From NCBI GenBank assembly GCA_028681035.1, contig JAQUJJ010000016.1, positions 1 through 41,104 on the forward strand: 41,104 nucleotides of DNA, written 5' to 3'. Shown here in pieces: positions 33,758 to 41,104 of the stretch. The notes under the pieces are model-generated. The model was not told where the DNA came from, did not search any database, and saw only the letters and a list, made by a program, of their open reading frames with translations. This DNA is from Candidatus Cloacimonadota bacterium (GTDB lineage Bacteria > Cloacimonadota > Cloacimonadia > Cloacimonadales > Cloacimonadaceae). A program made the position numbers and the translations under genes. Position 1 is the first letter of the stretch. Each line of letters begins with the position of its first letter.

Positions 33758-34680
33758 TTTAACATCGTGGCGGGATCCATATTTAAGGCTTTCAGGGTGG
33801 CGCGAACAACGTCATAATCTGCATCCGTGGCACGCTCTAAACCATCAATATCATACAAAGCTTTTAAGGTAGCCTGCCCGCTTGCTGTACTGGCAAAGCG
33901 GAACAATGCTTCTGCTACTTTAGTATCCAAATCTGGAGGCAGGTCTTTACGGAAAGTAACTGTGTCATTGGGAATCCAATCGGTATAATCCACAATGCGG
34001 ATTTTCTTAAACACATCGGGATAGGTCTCAAATAGCTTTTCCCTGGCATCCATAGGCTGTCCACTGGCATCGGGCGGAGACCAATATGTACATGCAACAT
34101 CCGCTCTGCCACTGTAAACAGATAGTATCGCCTGCGGATGCCCACCTGCAAAGATGTGGTCTTTGGGGATGATACCACGTTGCTTAAGGACTGCGGAAGG
34201 ATAGATGTAGCCAGAGGTGGAGGCTGCATCTGTATAAGCCACAATCTTATTCTGAATGTCTTCCAGTTTCTTAATATCAGAATCTGCTCTAACCACGAAT
34301 TGTCCCCGGTATTTGTTCAAGCCATTGCGCACCGTCATCAGCTTAACTTGTGCATCATACTTCTGTTTGGCAAGCACATAGGCATAAGTGGGCAGCCAAG
34401 CAATATCCGCCTGATAGGTGCCTAAAGCTTCTATAACCGCAGCATAACTGGTAGGAACCGCTACTTTAAACTGGTAACCGGTTTCTTTGCTAAGGAAAGA
34501 GGCAATAGCATCACCGCTTTGAACAACTTTACCCGCTTCCATGGAAGGGACAAAAAACATCTTGATAGGGTTCTGTTTAGAACCCAGCTTACGGTTGGCT
34601 TTGGCAAGTCTGGCATCCTGATTTCCGCAGGCACTAACCAGCAGCAGCACAACAAGGGAAAGAGTAACAATTCTTTTCAT
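33754..34680 (-). CDS. phnD: Phosphate/phosphite/phosphonate-binding lipoprotein, PhnD-like
   Basis: 308 residues using the ATG at 34680; a TTG nine bases upstream crowds the AGGAG site. The lipoprotein signal MKRIVTLSLVVLLLVSAC places the lipidated Cys at 18. PhnD-like features are FVPSMEAGKVVQSGDAIASFL, DIAWLPTYAYVLA and YTDAASTSGYIYPSAVL, which form the ligand cleft. It presumably delivers an oxyanion such as phosphonate or phosphite to its permease; the ligand cannot be assigned. Confidence 0.92.
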   Translation of the reverse strand: MKRIVTLSLVVLLLVSACGNQDARLAKANRKLGSKQNPIKMFFVPSMEAGKVVQSGDAIASFLSKETGYQFKVAVPTSYAAVIEALGTYQADIAWLPTYAYVLAKQKYDAQVKLMTVRNGLNKYRGQFVVRADSDIKKLEDIQNKIVAYTDAASTSGYIYPSAVLKQRGIIPKDHIFAGGHPQAILSVYSGRADVACTYWSPPDASGQPMDAREKLFETYPDVFKKIRIVDYTDWIPNDTVTFRKDLPPDLDTKVAEALFRFASTASGQATLKALYDIDGLERATDADYDVVRATLKALNMDPATMLK

Positions 34681-34712
34681 CAGAATCAATCTCCTATATT
34701 AAGGTAAGGGAC

Positions 34713-34742
34713 ACTGTATTTACACAGGCATCCCAAGGTCAA
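34713..34742 (-). promoter_or_regulatory. Predicted promoter of phnDC
   Basis: Minus strand TTGACC (34737-34742), 18-nt spacer, TACAGT (34713-34718). It contains GCCTGTGTAA eight bases after TTGAC, identical in position to the giant-gene promoter, and a near-palindrome CTGTGTAAATACAG. Confidence 0.5.
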
Positions 34743-34768
34743 GAAAAAAAGGATATTAGCAGCCATTT

Positions 34769-36040
34769 CTACAGGTAGTCCCAATCTTCAAAAAAGGGGT
34801 CAATAAGCAGAATGGGATTGTCCCATGCGCTCTTCACGGTTAAGCGGTCTGCTCCATCCAAGGTTTCACCATTGTGGTTAAATATGCAGGAAGGGAAAAT
34901 TAGTATCTCATCGGCTTGGGCACTAAGCTGGTTCTTAATATCGCTAAAAGTAATCAAGCCACATACGCTGATGTGCTCGCCTAAATAGTCATTGCGAATC
35001 ATCTGCACACGGATGCTCTGGCTTTCCAAGCGTTGGTTTAGCTCGCTGGCAATCTGGCTGATGAAAGCATAAGCGCTTACGGAGCTAAGCATCAGGTAGT
35101 TAGCCGTCTTCTTACGTAGTTCCTTCAGTAGGCTACGCTTTTTATGGCGGAAATTCTGCATGCTTAGGCGCAGCATCCCAATCCCGTTTTCAAGCTGGGG
35201 ATATTCGCCATAATACTCTTCCTCTGGGATCCCTTGATTCGCAAGTACGAAAAACTCGTCTGCGGGATAGATTATGGTGCTGGAATACTGCTTTCTCGCT
35301 TCATCAATAATAGCTAAGGTTTGGCTGGCGTTCTCTGCATTAAAAGGTGTTAAACTGGTAAGCCTCTCCCGAAAGCGAGTTAAACCTACGGGAACCACTC
35401 CAATAGACAACAGGTTCAGCTTTGCCTGCATTAAATCACAGAGGCTTTTATGCAGCTCTTCGCCATCATTATAGCCCGGCACGCAGACAATCTGCACATG
35501 AAAGCTAATCCCTTTCTTGCTAAGGCGTTTTAGTACAGACATAGCGTCCACAGGCTTTGCCGAACGCATCATCTTTTGGCGAAGCTCCGCATTAGTGCTG
35601 TGCAAAGATACATAAAGCGGCGATATGTGCTGGCTAATGATGCGCTGATAGTCTGCCTCACTAAGGTTGGTGAGGGTGATATAGTTGCCAAACACAAAGG
35701 AGAAAAGGTAGTCATCATCTTTGCCGTAAAGGGTGTCTCTCAGCATGGGTGGCATCTGGTCTATAAAGCAAAAGATGCAGGAATTCTTACAGTTGCGATG
35801 CTTGTACGGCTCTGGCTCAATCCCCAAAGCTCGCCCACTCTCTCTATGGATCAACAGCTCTCTGCTCTCTCCGCTTGGTGTTTCCAGCTCCATAATCAGC
35901 TCGTAATCCGAAGCAAGAAACTCCAAATCCAGAAAATCCCGAACTTCTTGTCCGTTGATGGAAAGTAGCGTTTCTCCTGCTTTGATGCCATATGAAGCCG
36001 CAAGGCTTTTGGGAAGAACGCTCTGTACGGTGATTGCCAT
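34769..36040 (-). CDS. PDZ-radical SAM protein of the DUF512 family
   Basis: 423 residues from the ATG at 36040 (MAITVQSVLPKSLA); a longer frame starting inside the kinase gene is rejected. Order: an N-terminal PDZ-like domain (AASYGIKAGETLLSINGQEV), the radical SAM cluster motif CKNSCIFCFIDQMP (Cx3Cx2C) near residue 85, then a DUF512 C-terminal domain with PADEFF and GIPEEEYYGEYPQLENGIG. This widespread family has no settled substrate, and it often lies beside der in other bacteria. Here it is separated from der and ends a six-gene minus-strand run. Confidence 0.93.
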   Translation of the reverse strand: MAITVQSVLPKSLAASYGIKAGETLLSINGQEVRDFLDLEFLASDYELIMELETPSGESRELLIHRESGRALGIEPEPYKHRNCKNSCIFCFIDQMPPMLRDTLYGKDDDYLFSFVFGNYITLTNLSEADYQRIISQHISPLYVSLHSTNAELRQKMMRSAKPVDAMSVLKRLSKKGISFHVQIVCVPGYNDGEELHKSLCDLMQAKLNLLSIGVVPVGLTRFRERLTSLTPFNAENASQTLAIIDEARKQYSSTIIYPADEFFVLANQGIPEEEYYGEYPQLENGIGMLRLSMQNFRHKKRSLLKELRKKTANYLMLSSVSAYAFISQIASELNQRLESQSIRVQMIRNDYLGEHISVCGLITFSDIKNQLSAQADEILIFPSCIFNHNGETLDGADRLTVKSAWDNPILLIDPFFEDWDYL

Positions 36041-36041
36041 T

Positions 36042-36851
36042 TTAAGTACGCTGCTCTGGCATAAGCTGTACCGGAACTTCAATAAAGAAACGTGAACCTG
36101 TGCCCAAAGTGCTTTGTACGCGGATAGTTCCACCCAATAGCAACACTATCTGCTGCGAAAGCCCCAGCCCAATTCCGGTGCCACCATAGGGACGTGTAAC
36201 GCTGTTATCCGCTTGCTCGAAAACGTCGAATATATGCTCTTGTTTATCCGCACTTATCCCGATTCCACTATCGGCTACTTCCATGCAGAGCATCAGTTCG
36301 CTATCCGCACAAGGCTTTGTATAAACCCTTATAGCCACAAACCCAACTGTGGTATATTTTATCGCATTGGAGATGATAAAGCTTAGCACTCGCTCCACTT
36401 TCTCGCAATCTAACATTATTACAGGGATATCGGGCGCACACTCCAGAATAGCATCCAAATGCTTAGCCCTGATGATAGGCTCAAAATGCTGCCAAAGTTT
36501 ATCGGTAACATCCTGCACATTACAGTTTCTGGGGTTCAGAGCCGTCTTCCCCAGTTGCAGATTACTTAAGTCCAATAGATTGCTTATGATTAACAATAGC
36601 TTTTTGCCACTATCCAATATCACATCCACATAATCTGCCTGTCTCTCGTTCAATTTGGTATTCTGCAGCATCTGAGCAAAGCCCATGATGGCATTCATAG
36701 GTGTGCGGATTTCGTGGCTGATATTGGCAATAAAGGCACTTTTTGCGAGGGCTACATCATTGGGAGAAGAGCCAGTGCCTTCCTTTCCAGTTTCCACCTT
36801 TGAAGAGGCTTTGCTGTTGTTTTGTTTGCGATTGGAGGGGCTGCGTCTCAC
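36042..36851 (-). CDS. Soluble histidine kinase without a sensor domain
   Basis: 269 residues, GTG start overlapping the amidase stop by 4 nt (GTGA). After a polar N-terminus (1-32), the HisKA helix holds His46 in FIANISHEIRTPMNAI. The ATPase domain shows FIISNAIKYT (N box), VADSGIGIS (G1), VFEQADNSVTRPYGGTGIGLGLS (F/G2). No transmembrane, PAS or GAF domain is present, so input must come from a partner. Possible targets include the orphan receiver protein encoded at 19533-20162; that pairing is speculative. Confidence 0.93.
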   Translation of the reverse strand: MRRSPSNRKQNNSKASSKVETGKEGTGSSPNDVALAKSAFIANISHEIRTPMNAIMGFAQMLQNTKLNERQADYVDVILDSGKKLLLIISNLLDLSNLQLGKTALNPRNCNVQDVTDKLWQHFEPIIRAKHLDAILECAPDIPVIMLDCEKVERVLSFIISNAIKYTTVGFVAIRVYTKPCADSELMLCMEVADSGIGISADKQEHIFDVFEQADNSVTRPYGGTGIGLGLSQQIVLLLGGTIRVQSTLGTGSRFFIEVPVQLMPEQRT

Positions 36852-37966
36852 GTGTTACGTATCCTATCGTAGCGGAATTTAAAGCGTTTTATGCCTTCAA
36901 ATATGGTTCTGGCAAGTCTGTCTTGATATTCTTCATTTACCAATAGCTGTTCTTCTTCTTCGTTTGAAAGGAAACCCATTTCCACCAATATGGAAGGCAT
37001 GAAAGCCCCGCGTAGGACGTAGAAATTAGCTTGTTTCACGCCTCTATCTGTAGCTCTTGTGCCGGCAACAATATTCTGTTGCACATTACTTGCCAACTGG
37101 TTACTGCTTTCAAGGTTTTCGGTTTGGCTTAAGTCACTAAGGATAAACGCCAAATCGTCATATTTACGCTTGGCTGCTGTGCCACCCTCAAAAAGCTCTA
37201 CAACATCATTCTCCAAAGCTTCCACGGCTCTGGCTTCAGAAGTTTGCGCAGTGGAAAGGTAATAAGTCTCCAAGCCCTTGCCAGAAGCTGATTTTGAAGA
37301 ATTGGTGTGAAGGCTTACAAACAAATCTGCCTTTTTCTCGTTGGCATATTTAGTCCTATCCTGCAAGGATACAAAACGGTCATCACTACGAGTAAGCAAC
37401 ACTCTCAGCCCCAGCTCTTTTTCCAAAAGGCTCTTAAGCTTTAGGCACACACCCAGGTTTATATCCTTTTCCTTTGCTTTCAGCTTTCGCCCCACGGCAC
37501 CGGGGTCTTTCCCGCCATGCCCGGGATCAAGCACAATAGTGGTGATGCTGTTATCGCGTGGCTTATCAATAGTTAATATCTTAGCTTTCATTTCCACTTC
37601 TTTAGCAAAATGGGTGTGCAACTGCACCGTTACAAAGAGGGAAGGTAAATATAGCTTTGCCCCCTTACGTAGCAGCGAGTAGTGCATATTGAATGATTCT
37701 GTTTTATAGGTATAATACGGTGAGCCTTCCAAGAAGATAAACTGCTCATCGTATAAATGCAGGAATATCCTGCCATCGCAGCGGTCTTGCCTGTTTATGG
37801 CTTTGAAAACCGTGCTGAAATCATCCAAGTCCACATAACGTTTAGAGCTAAAAGTTGCCTCTTTTAGTGTAGTTACTTTGCTTGCTCCGCGGATTTGCAC
37901 GCTGATATCTGCGCTCAACATGCCAAAGGCGAGCAGCAGAAGGGCGAGTGTCATTATCTTTTTCAT
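36848..37966 (-). CDS. N-acetylmuramoyl-L-alanine amidase (Amidase_3)
   Basis: 372 residues using the ATG at 37966, which has GGAG 8 nt upstream; the ATG two codons earlier is too close to that site. Signal peptide MKKIMTLALLLLAFGMLSA, an N-terminal AMIN-like/beta domain to about 140, then the zinc amidase: LDPGHGGKDPGA with the first His, a conserved Glu in the KEKDINL region, SLHTNSS with the second His, and SILVEMGFLSN with the catalytic Glu. It cleaves the bond between muramic acid and the stem peptide in the periplasm, for cell separation or wall turnover. Confidence 0.95.
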   Translation of the reverse strand: MKKIMTLALLLLAFGMLSADISVQIRGASKVTTLKEATFSSKRYVDLDDFSTVFKAINRQDRCDGRIFLHLYDEQFIFLEGSPYYTYKTESFNMHYSLLRKGAKLYLPSLFVTVQLHTHFAKEVEMKAKILTIDKPRDNSITTIVLDPGHGGKDPGAVGRKLKAKEKDINLGVCLKLKSLLEKELGLRVLLTRSDDRFVSLQDRTKYANEKKADLFVSLHTNSSKSASGKGLETYYLSTAQTSEARAVEALENDVVELFEGGTAAKRKYDDLAFILSDLSQTENLESSNQLASNVQQNIVAGTRATDRGVKQANFYVLRGAFMPSILVEMGFLSNEEEEQLLVNEEYQDRLARTIFEGIKRFKFRYDRIRNT

Positions 37967-37988
37967 ACGCATTGCTCCATGTTTGGGT

Positions 37989-39296
37989 TTAGAGGGTTGC
38001 CATATCGTGGGCTGCCATCTCGTGGGCTGCCATCTCTTGGGCTGCCATTTCGTGGGCTGCCAATCTCCGAATTGGCAGTGACGGCGAAGCTGTCATAGAA
38101 GCATCCTGCGGATGCTGTGGCAAAACGGAGTTTGCCACCCCATTAGCTGCCATTTCGTGGGCTGCCATTTCGTGGGCTGCCATTTCGTGGGCTGCCAATC
38201 TCCGAATTGGCAGTGACGGCGGAGCTGTCATAGAAGCATCCTGCGGATGCTGTGGCAAAACGGAGTTTGCCACCCCAGTAGCTGCCATTTCTTGGGCTGC
38301 CAATCTCCGAATTGGCAGTGACGGCGGAGCTGTCATAGAAGCATCCTGCGGATGCTGTGGCAAAACGGAGTTTGCCACCCCATTGGTTTGCCACCCCACG
38401 CTGTCTTCATCACAGCCAAACTTAGGTGTCCATATATCAGAGCAAGAAAGCTCCTGAATGAATATATTGCTAAAGCCAAGTTCTTGGGCGGTATCCACCA
38501 CGCTCTGATATTCCTGCATCGTGATGCCGCGGTTCAGTTCATTATATTCGCTTGCCTTTCCAGCGGGATAATACTGCCCCATCAGGCTGATGCTTATCTC
38601 TGTCCCAATCTCATCTGCCAAGCGCAGCAAGCTTTTCTGTGCTCCGCTAAGTCCGTTTGGCATCACCAATAGCCTAACTATTGTGCCACGTTTGGCAATG
38701 CCGCTATCGTCCAATTGTAAGTTGCCGCTTTGGGCATACATCGCCTTAATTGCCGCCAAAGCTATCCGTGGATAGTCCGCTGCGGCAGAATACTTTGCCG
38801 CATGCACTCCATAGGCATATTTCAAATCAGGAAGGTAAATATCCACCAATCCCGCAAGGCTTTCCAAAGTATCCAGGCTCTCGTAGGCAGAGCTATTCCA
38901 CACTATGGGGATGGTTAATCCTATATCCTTGGCTATTTTAATCGCATCTATCACCTGAGGGCTGTAATGCGTGGGCGTAACCAGGTTAATATTGTGCGCT
39001 TGTTGTTCTTGCAAGCGAAGCATCATCTTGGCAAGCTCTAGGGCAGAGCTTTCATAGCCCCAGCCGTCGCTACTGATAGAGTAGTTCTGGCAGAACACAC
39101 AGCGGAGGTTGCAATGGGAAAAGAATATTGTCCCGCTGCCTTTGCTGCCGCTGATGGGAGGTTCTTCGCCGTGATGCAGGCTTGCCAAGTTTATCTTCAG
39201 TCCGCTGCCTGCCCCGCAAAAGCCCGTTTCGGCATAGCGGTTTATCCCGCAATTCCGTGGGCAAATATGGCAGGATACAAGCTGAGGGTATTGCAT
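37989..39296 (-). CDS. PflX-like radical SAM protein with repeat-derived C-terminal extension
   Basis: 435 residues from the ATG at 39296, one base after the cdd stop; a start 14 codons earlier lies inside cdd. Residues 1-~298 match the PflX/COG1313 radical SAM family: CHICPRNCGINR near the N-terminus, the cluster motif CNLRCVFCQN, and LVTPTHY. These resemble pyruvate-formate-lyase activating enzymes, but substrates are unknown. The last ~135 residues are odd: three copies of a 35-residue unit (GVANSVLPQHPQDASM...) plus pentapeptides AHEMA, encoded entirely by intergenic-type hairpin repeat DNA. Confidence 0.88.
   Translation of the reverse strand: MQYPQLVSCHICPRNCGINRYAETGFCGAGSGLKINLASLHHGEEPPISGSKGSGTIFFSHCNLRCVFCQNYSISSDGWGYESSALELAKMMLRLQEQQAHNINLVTPTHYSPQVIDAIKIAKDIGLTIPIVWNSSAYESLDTLESLAGLVDIYLPDLKYAYGVHAAKYSAAADYPRIALAAIKAMYAQSGNLQLDDSGIAKRGTIVRLLVMPNGLSGAQKSLLRLADEIGTEISISLMGQYYPAGKASEYNELNRGITMQEYQSVVDTAQELGFSNIFIQELSCSDIWTPKFGCDEDSVGWQTNGVANSVLPQHPQDASMTAPPSLPIRRLAAQEMAATGVANSVLPQHPQDASMTAPPSLPIRRLAAHEMAAHEMAAHEMAANGVANSVLPQHPQDASMTASPSLPIRRLAAHEMAAQEMAAHEMAAHDMATL
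37993..38396. repeat. Repeat DNA inside the 3' end of the PflX-like gene
   Basis: Three copies of a ~105-bp unit begin at 38056, 38191 and 38296, separated by 15-bp units GCTGCCATTTCGTGG (also tandem at 37995-38055). Each large unit holds perfect palindromes: CTGCCAAT/ATTGGCAG, AGCATCC/GGATGCT and GTGGCAAA/TTTGCCAC. All periods (15, 105, 135) are multiples of 3, so the frame stays open. Confidence 0.95.
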
Positions 39297-39297
39297 C

Positions 39298-39699
39298 TTA
39301 TGCTTTGTCCAAAGTAAAGGCACCGGGTAAAAGCTCAACGATATTCGTCTTAATATAGTCCTTACGGTTTCCGTAGATAACCGCTATGTTGGGGCTAAAC
39401 TCATAAATCACCTGACGGCAGGCTCCGCAGGGAGGGAAAACCTTGTCGGAATCTACATAAACGGCAATAGCTGTGAAATCCTGCTTGCCATCGCTAATCG
39501 CCTTGAATATAGCAGTTCGCTCTGCACATAAGGTTAAGGAATAGGACGCATTTTCCACATTGCAACCCGTTACTATGCTGCCATCTTCGCAGCGCAGTGC
39601 GGCTCCGACCTTAAAGCCCGAATAGGGCGCATAAGCCATTAGTGTGGCTGCTTTGGCAGCGTCCATCAGTTCTTGTTCTTGTTTATCTAAAGTTTGCAA
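39298..39699 (-). CDS. cdd: Cytidine deaminase
   Basis: 133 residues. TTG start at 39699 with a near-perfect AAGGAGG 7 nt upstream. Zinc and catalytic motifs are CNVENASY, TLCAERTA (Cys and Glu) and PPCGACRQ (two Cys), as in tetrameric Cdd. It deaminates cytidine/deoxycytidine to uridine in pyrimidine salvage. The stop overlaps the leader of the PflX-like gene. Confidence 0.96.
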   Translation of the reverse strand: MQTLDKQEQELMDAAKAATLMAYAPYSGFKVGAALRCEDGSIVTGCNVENASYSLTLCAERTAIFKAISDGKQDFTAIAVYVDSDKVFPPCGACRQVIYEFSPNIAVIYGNRKDYIKTNIVELLPGAFTLDKA

Positions 39700-39710
39700 G
39701 GTGTTCCTCC

Positions 39711-40811
39711 TTAAGAGAGCAGTGCCAGAATTAAGCCACCGGCAATCACAGAGCCAATCTGTCCGCCCACATTAACGCTAACCGCCGGCATCAGCAGGAA
39801 ATTAAAGGGGTCTTCTTTCTGTCCCATTTGGTGGATAACTCTTGCGCTCATGGGGAAGGCAGATATTCCGCAGGCACCAATCATGGGGTTTATCTTATTC
39901 TTGCGAAACACGTTTAACAGCTTGGCAAACAGCACTCCACCCGCAGTATCGAACACAAAGGCAACCAAGCCCAAAGCCAGAATCAACAGAGTTTGCGGCA
40001 CCAGAAACAGTTCGCCCTGCATTTTGGAAGCAATGGTTATCCCCAACAGGATAGTAACCAAGTTACCAAGCTCGTTTTGGGCAGATTTACTAAGGCTTTC
40101 CAGCACACCGGATTCACGGATTAAGTTGCCAAACATCAAAAAGCCGATCAACGCCAAGGATGCAGGTACAAATATTCCTGCTATGATGGTGATGGCAATG
40201 GGAAAGATGATTTTAACAATGGGGGATACATCACCAGAGTGGTAATCCATGCGGATTTGCCGTTCCTTTTTGGAAGTAAGCAGCCGTATAACAGGAGGCT
40301 GAATTATAGGCACCAAAGCCATATAGGAATATGCCGCCACCGAGATAGGTCCCAACAGATTTGGCGCAAAACGGTTTGCTACGTATATAGAGGTAGGCCC
40401 ATCTGCGGCACCGATAACGCCGATACTAGCAGCTTCCCTAATAGGAAAGCCCATCACCGCTGCTAGGATAATGGTTACAAAGATGCCAACCTGCGCCGCT
40501 GCACCAAACAATAACATAAAAGGATTCTTTAGCAAGGGAGTGAAATCTATCATCGCACCTATGGCAATAAAGATTAGCAGGGGAAACAGCTCTGTGTCTA
40601 TACCAGCTTTGAATAATATACTTAAGGGACCGTGCTCACCAATAGCCGCCGAAAAGGGGATGTTCGCCAAAATGGTACCAAAACCTATTGGCAAAAGCAG
40701 CGTAGGCTCGTATTTAAAGCGGATTGCCAACCATATTAGCACTAAGCCGATTACTATCATAATCACTTGCTGAAACTGAAAGCCGAGCAAGCCGGAAAAC
40801 AGTGTATCCAT
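39711..40811 (-). CDS. Sodium-translocating decarboxylase, beta subunit (OadB/GcdB type)
   Basis: 366 residues from the ATG at 40811 (MDTLFSGLLGF), preceded by GGGAG at 8 nt; an ATG at 40826 has no ribosome site. It is a membrane protein of about nine to eleven segments with the conserved IGVIGAADGPTSIYVA containing the Na-linked Asp, plus PIGFGTILANIP and SVNVGGQIGSVIAGG. The beta subunit couples decarboxylation of biotin-bound CO2 to Na+ export. Which substrate (oxaloacetate, methylmalonyl-CoA, glutaconyl-CoA) depends on the alpha subunit, which is not in the window. Confidence 0.95.
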   Translation of the reverse strand: MDTLFSGLLGFQFQQVIMIVIGLVLIWLAIRFKYEPTLLLPIGFGTILANIPFSAAIGEHGPLSILFKAGIDTELFPLLIFIAIGAMIDFTPLLKNPFMLLFGAAAQVGIFVTIILAAVMGFPIREAASIGVIGAADGPTSIYVANRFAPNLLGPISVAAYSYMALVPIIQPPVIRLLTSKKERQIRMDYHSGDVSPIVKIIFPIAITIIAGIFVPASLALIGFLMFGNLIRESGVLESLSKSAQNELGNLVTILLGITIASKMQGELFLVPQTLLILALGLVAFVFDTAGGVLFAKLLNVFRKNKINPMIGACGISAFPMSARVIHQMGQKEDPFNFLLMPAVSVNVGGQIGSVIAGGLILALLS

Positions 40812-40843
40812 GCGCAGATCTCCCATTATTTATCTAATTTGCC

Positions 40844-40872
40844 ACGGTATTTGGAAGGGCTTAGCTTGTCAA
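40844..40872 (-). promoter_or_regulatory. Predicted promoter of the oadB-led operon
   Basis: Minus strand TTGACA (40867-40872), 17-nt spacer, TACCGT (40844-40849), about 35 bp before the start codon. The -35 element is perfect and the -10 is poor. Confidence 0.4.
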
Positions 40873-40896
40873 GGTTTCTGTGTGTTTTAGTATTCT

Positions 40897-41064
40897 GGAG
40901 CTGCAGGCTTCTTACACACAGGAGCTACAGGCGTCTTACACACAGGAGCTACAGGCGTCTTACACACAGGAGCTACAGGCGTCTTACACACAGGAGCTAC
41001 AGGCGTCTTACACACAGGAGCTACAGGCGTCTTACACACAGGAGCTACAGGCGGCTCGCCTGTA
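40897..41064. repeat. 24-bp minisatellite, 6 units plus a terminal unit joined to a hairpin element
   Basis: Units start at 40897, 40921, 40945, 40969, 40993 and 41017 (GGAGCTACAGGCGTC then TTACACACA). The seventh, at 41041, changes to the full hairpin ACAGGCGGCTCGCCTGT. The next palindrome, AGCGGGCATCTTGCCTGCT, runs toward the window end. Both strands are open through the array (24 = 8 codons) but no protein is implied. Confidence 0.95.
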
Positions 41065-41104
41065 CTGGTCTTAGCGGGCATCTTGCCTGCTTGCTTAATA
41101 ACGT

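Noticed and set aside
36041..36133. 31-codon extension of the DUF512 protein
   Set aside because: Lies within the kinase coding sequence; the ATG at 36040 directly begins the PDZ-like domain.
40897..41064. 24-bp array as a CRISPR
   Set aside because: Units are directly joined with no unique spacers, and no cas genes are in the window.
40880..41081. 64-codon frames on both strands in the minisatellite
   Set aside because: Open because the 24-bp unit lacks stops; no ribosome site, no family.
1..41104. tRNA, rRNA, phage or autonomous insertion-sequence genes
   Set aside because: No cloverleaf, rRNA core sequence, integrase, transposase or phage structural gene was recognised by eye. A tRNAscan/Infernal run would settle small RNAs.

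Overview
The window looks like a chromosomal segment of an uncultured, low-to-medium GC, diderm (Gram-negative type) bacterium. Split heptose genes (hldA/hldC) imply a lipopolysaccharide outer membrane. A sodium-pump decarboxylase beta subunit fits amino- or organic-acid fermentation. A 2.7k-residue secreted protein is built from anchor-J-like, fibronectin-like and anchor-D-like modules. These features, plus very dense overlapping operons and many short hairpin repeats between genes, best fit the FCB group, most likely Candidatus Cloacimonadota. That placement is inference: no rRNA or tRNA gene is visible to confirm it.

Layout. 1-959: 3' part of an M20 amidohydrolase. 960-1599: hairpin-rich non-coding DNA. 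1600-3964 (minus): a type II restriction-modification pair (TdeIII/MjaII-like endonuclease and SPPY-type methyltransferase). 4140-4870: a four-helix-bundle (S23/IVS-type) gene bracketed by arrays of a degenerate 8-bp repeat, then three 42-bp repeats. 4888-17140 (plus): fifteen genes that overlap or nearly touch (der, plsY, purF, hldA, hldC, rseC-like, folB, folK, glmU-like, HIT, LytR_C-like, rsfS, argS, rimI, nadB). After a 166-bp gap come tmk, a CtpA-type protease and an unusual response regulator (to 20162). 20163-21466: hairpin elements, including a ~405-bp block present twice, and a terminator. 21467-29764 (minus): the giant surface protein, with a ~470-nt leader carrying two possible small ORFs. 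30118-31609: nested repeats, including a 245-bp MITE-like element with a 9-bp target duplication. 31610-32395 (minus): ZIP transporter. 32396-32998: repeats. 32999-34680 (minus): phnD-phnC without a permease gene. 34769-40811 (minus): oadB, cdd, a PflX-like radical SAM gene, amidase, histidine kinase and a DUF512 radical SAM gene, tightly packed. 40812-41104: a 24-bp minisatellite.

How it fits together. The long plus-strand run mixes ribosome assembly and translation (der, rsfS, argS, rimI), envelope precursors (plsY, hldA/C, glmU-like) and nucleotide or cofactor synthesis (purF, folB/K, nadB, tmk), as expected of a growth-linked housekeeping operon. The minus-strand run at 34.7-40.8 kb joins sodium-coupled energy metabolism, pyrimidine salvage, cell-wall hydrolysis, signalling and two radical SAM proteins.

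The most unusual material is the repeat layer: (1) a mobile hairpin-string element with visible insertion scars; (2) a repeat that has entered the 3' end of the PflX-like gene and adds about 135 translated residues; (3) octamer arrays that exactly frame a four-helix-bundle gene; (4) heptamer and 20-24-bp arrays beside start codons that could vary in copy number.
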